A stretch of 13,443 nucleotides of DNA from an uncultured Trueperaceae bacterium (GTDB taxonomy: Bacteria > Deinococcota > Deinococci > Deinococcales > Trueperaceae): the NCBI GenBank assembly GCA_937911855.1, contig CALDPK010000169.1, forward strand, positions 1-13,443, given 5' to 3'. The position numbers were made by a program, and so were the translations under genes. A model generated the notes under the pieces. That model ran no database searches, was not told the DNA's origin, and saw only the letters and a program-made list of their open reading frames with translations. The first letter of the stretch is position 1; every line of letters starts with the position of its first letter. This document shows positions 13,024 through 13,443 of this stretch, piece by piece.

Positions 13024-13443
13024 GTGCCCCTGAAGAGACCAGCCAGGCCTGCCGCCCCCACGGATGACGACACCGACCTCACGCCGCTACGCGTCATCGG
13101 CGTCGACCCAGGACTGGCCAACTTAGGCTTCGGCATCGTGGAGGAGGTTGGGCGCGAGGCGCGTTACGTGGCCGGCGAGGTGGTCACCACCAGTTCCCGC
13201 ACGCCGCAGCCCGAACGCCTGCTGCAGCGCGAGGCTCATACGCACATATGGATCACGGATATGATCCAGGTCGTTCCCGAGTTCTCGCGCCTTGTTCTCG
13301 ACGGCGACGAAGCGCAGCAGGTTCTGCTTGTGCGGAATCGTCACCGACGCGCCGCGGAAGTGCAGCGCGAGGCCGCGCGATTTTCGCTCCAGCAGGATGC
13401 CGGGATGACGCTCTGCAAAGAGCGCCAGTCGAGCTTCCACTTC
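13024..13443 (+). CDS. ruvC: RuvC Holliday-junction resolvase, N-terminal fragment fused to unrelated sequence
   Basis: RuvC cuts Holliday junctions during recombination, working with RuvAB. GTG at 13024 opens a frame with about 22 extra residues and then LRVIGVDPGLANLGFGIVEE, the RuvC N-terminus with its first catalytic aspartate (about D28). Similarity continues through GEVVTTSSRTPQPERLLQR to about base 13230. After that the frame stays open to the window end but the residues (EAHTHIWITDMIQVVPEF...) do not look like RuvC; the expected helix and the next conserved acidic residues are missing. The gene is therefore broken or artificially joined here. The last 200 bases read better as protein on the opposite strand. 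Confidence in RuvC identity up to 13230 is high; beyond that I regard the frame as non-RuvC. Confidence 0.72.
   Translation, partial: MPLKRPARPAAPTDDDTDLTPLRVIGVDPGLANLGFGIVEEVGREARYVAGEVVTTSSRTPQPERLLQREAHTHIWITDMIQVVPEFSRLVLDGDEAQQVLLVRNRHRRAAEVQREAARFSLQQDAGMTLCKERQSSFHF
13123..13443 (-). CDS. Partial minus-strand reading frame, unidentified; real part probably only 13235-13443
   Basis: The minus strand is open from the window edge inward. From 13443 to about 13265 it has natural-looking protein and GC-rich third positions: a stretch ARLALFAERHPGILLERK, then SRGLALHFRGA and SVTIPHKQNLLRFV. The part LLERK..GLALHFR recalls trehalose-6-phosphate phosphatase (OtsB), while GASVTIPHK recalls shikimate dehydrogenase; neither is convincing and both cannot hold. 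From about 13230 down to the stop at 13123 the frame is simply antisense to ruvC. I do not assign a function. Confidence 0.3.
   Translation of the reverse strand, partial: EVEARLALFAERHPGILLERKSRGLALHFRGASVTIPHKQNLLRFVAVENKARELGNDLDHIRDPYVRMSLALQQAFGLRRAGTGGDHLAGHVTRLAPNLLHDAEA
13249..13268. repeat. Short inverted repeat near the ruvC break
   Basis: TGGATCA (13249-13255) and TGATCCA (13262-13268) form a perfect 7-bp inverted repeat with loop CGGATA. It lies in a locally A+T-richer stretch between the end of RuvC similarity and the start of the minus-strand coding-like sequence. Its role is unknown. Confidence 0.4.

Noticed and set aside
13024..13230. Programmed frameshift within ruvC
   Set aside because: No other plus-strand frame after 13230 restores RuvC-like residues, so a frameshift does not explain the loss of similarity.

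Overview
The window is high-GC bacterial DNA (about two thirds G+C by eye), densely packed with short intergenic gaps and many GTG/TTG starts. It looks like a diderm bacterium: the liv binding protein has a type I signal peptide and no lipobox, so it should be periplasmic. The mix of strong Shine-Dalgarno (SD) starts with starts that have no SD but a -10-like hexamer 5-6 nt upstream, the aspartokinase with an internal beta start, and a Bacillus-like GSI-alpha glutamine synthetase would suit Deinococcota (for example a Trueperaceae-like lineage). That assignment is inference from style and has not been tested by a search.

Layout. 1-1938 (minus): two tandem acyl-CoA dehydrogenases joined by an ATGA overlap; the second continues past base 1. 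2037-2378 (plus): a small stand-alone SCP2 sterol-carrier domain protein. 2380-3651 (minus): aspartokinase ending one base from the SCP2 stop and carrying an SD plus in-frame ATG for a separate regulatory beta subunit. 3730-5103 (plus): a ferredoxin/adrenodoxin-type NADP+ reductase, followed by a 12-bp hairpin. 5240-9004 (plus): livG-livF-livH-livM, the ATPases and permeases of a branched-chain (hydrophobic) amino-acid ABC transporter, tightly overlapping. 9122-10023 (plus): three small membrane proteins with the architecture and order of E. coli yqjD-yqjE-yqjK. A strong bidirectional terminator (about 10048-10090) separates them from livK (10118-11377, minus), the periplasmic binding protein, which has its own near-consensus promoter and a palindrome over the -35. 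11585-12943 (plus): glnA. From 13024 (plus): the start of ruvC, which stops resembling RuvC near 13230 and runs into unrelated sequence whose better reading is on the minus strand; this is either a rearrangement or an assembly chimera at the window edge.

How the genes fit together. The core is uptake of branched-chain amino acids (liv) beside nitrogen assimilation (glnA, divergent from livK), aspartate-family amino-acid synthesis (aspartokinase) and acyl-CoA oxidation, which could degrade the imported amino acids' acyl-CoAs. Splitting livK from livGFHM and giving it a strong promoter of its own would let the cell make more binding protein than permease. The most rewarding places to look again are the internal aspartokinase start, the livK-glnA regulatory region, the yqjDEK-like trio and the broken ruvC. 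I saw no tRNA, rRNA, CRISPR array or recognisable insertion sequence. No gene-free stretch exceeds about 210 bases; the longest is the livK-glnA gap (11378-11584), described below.
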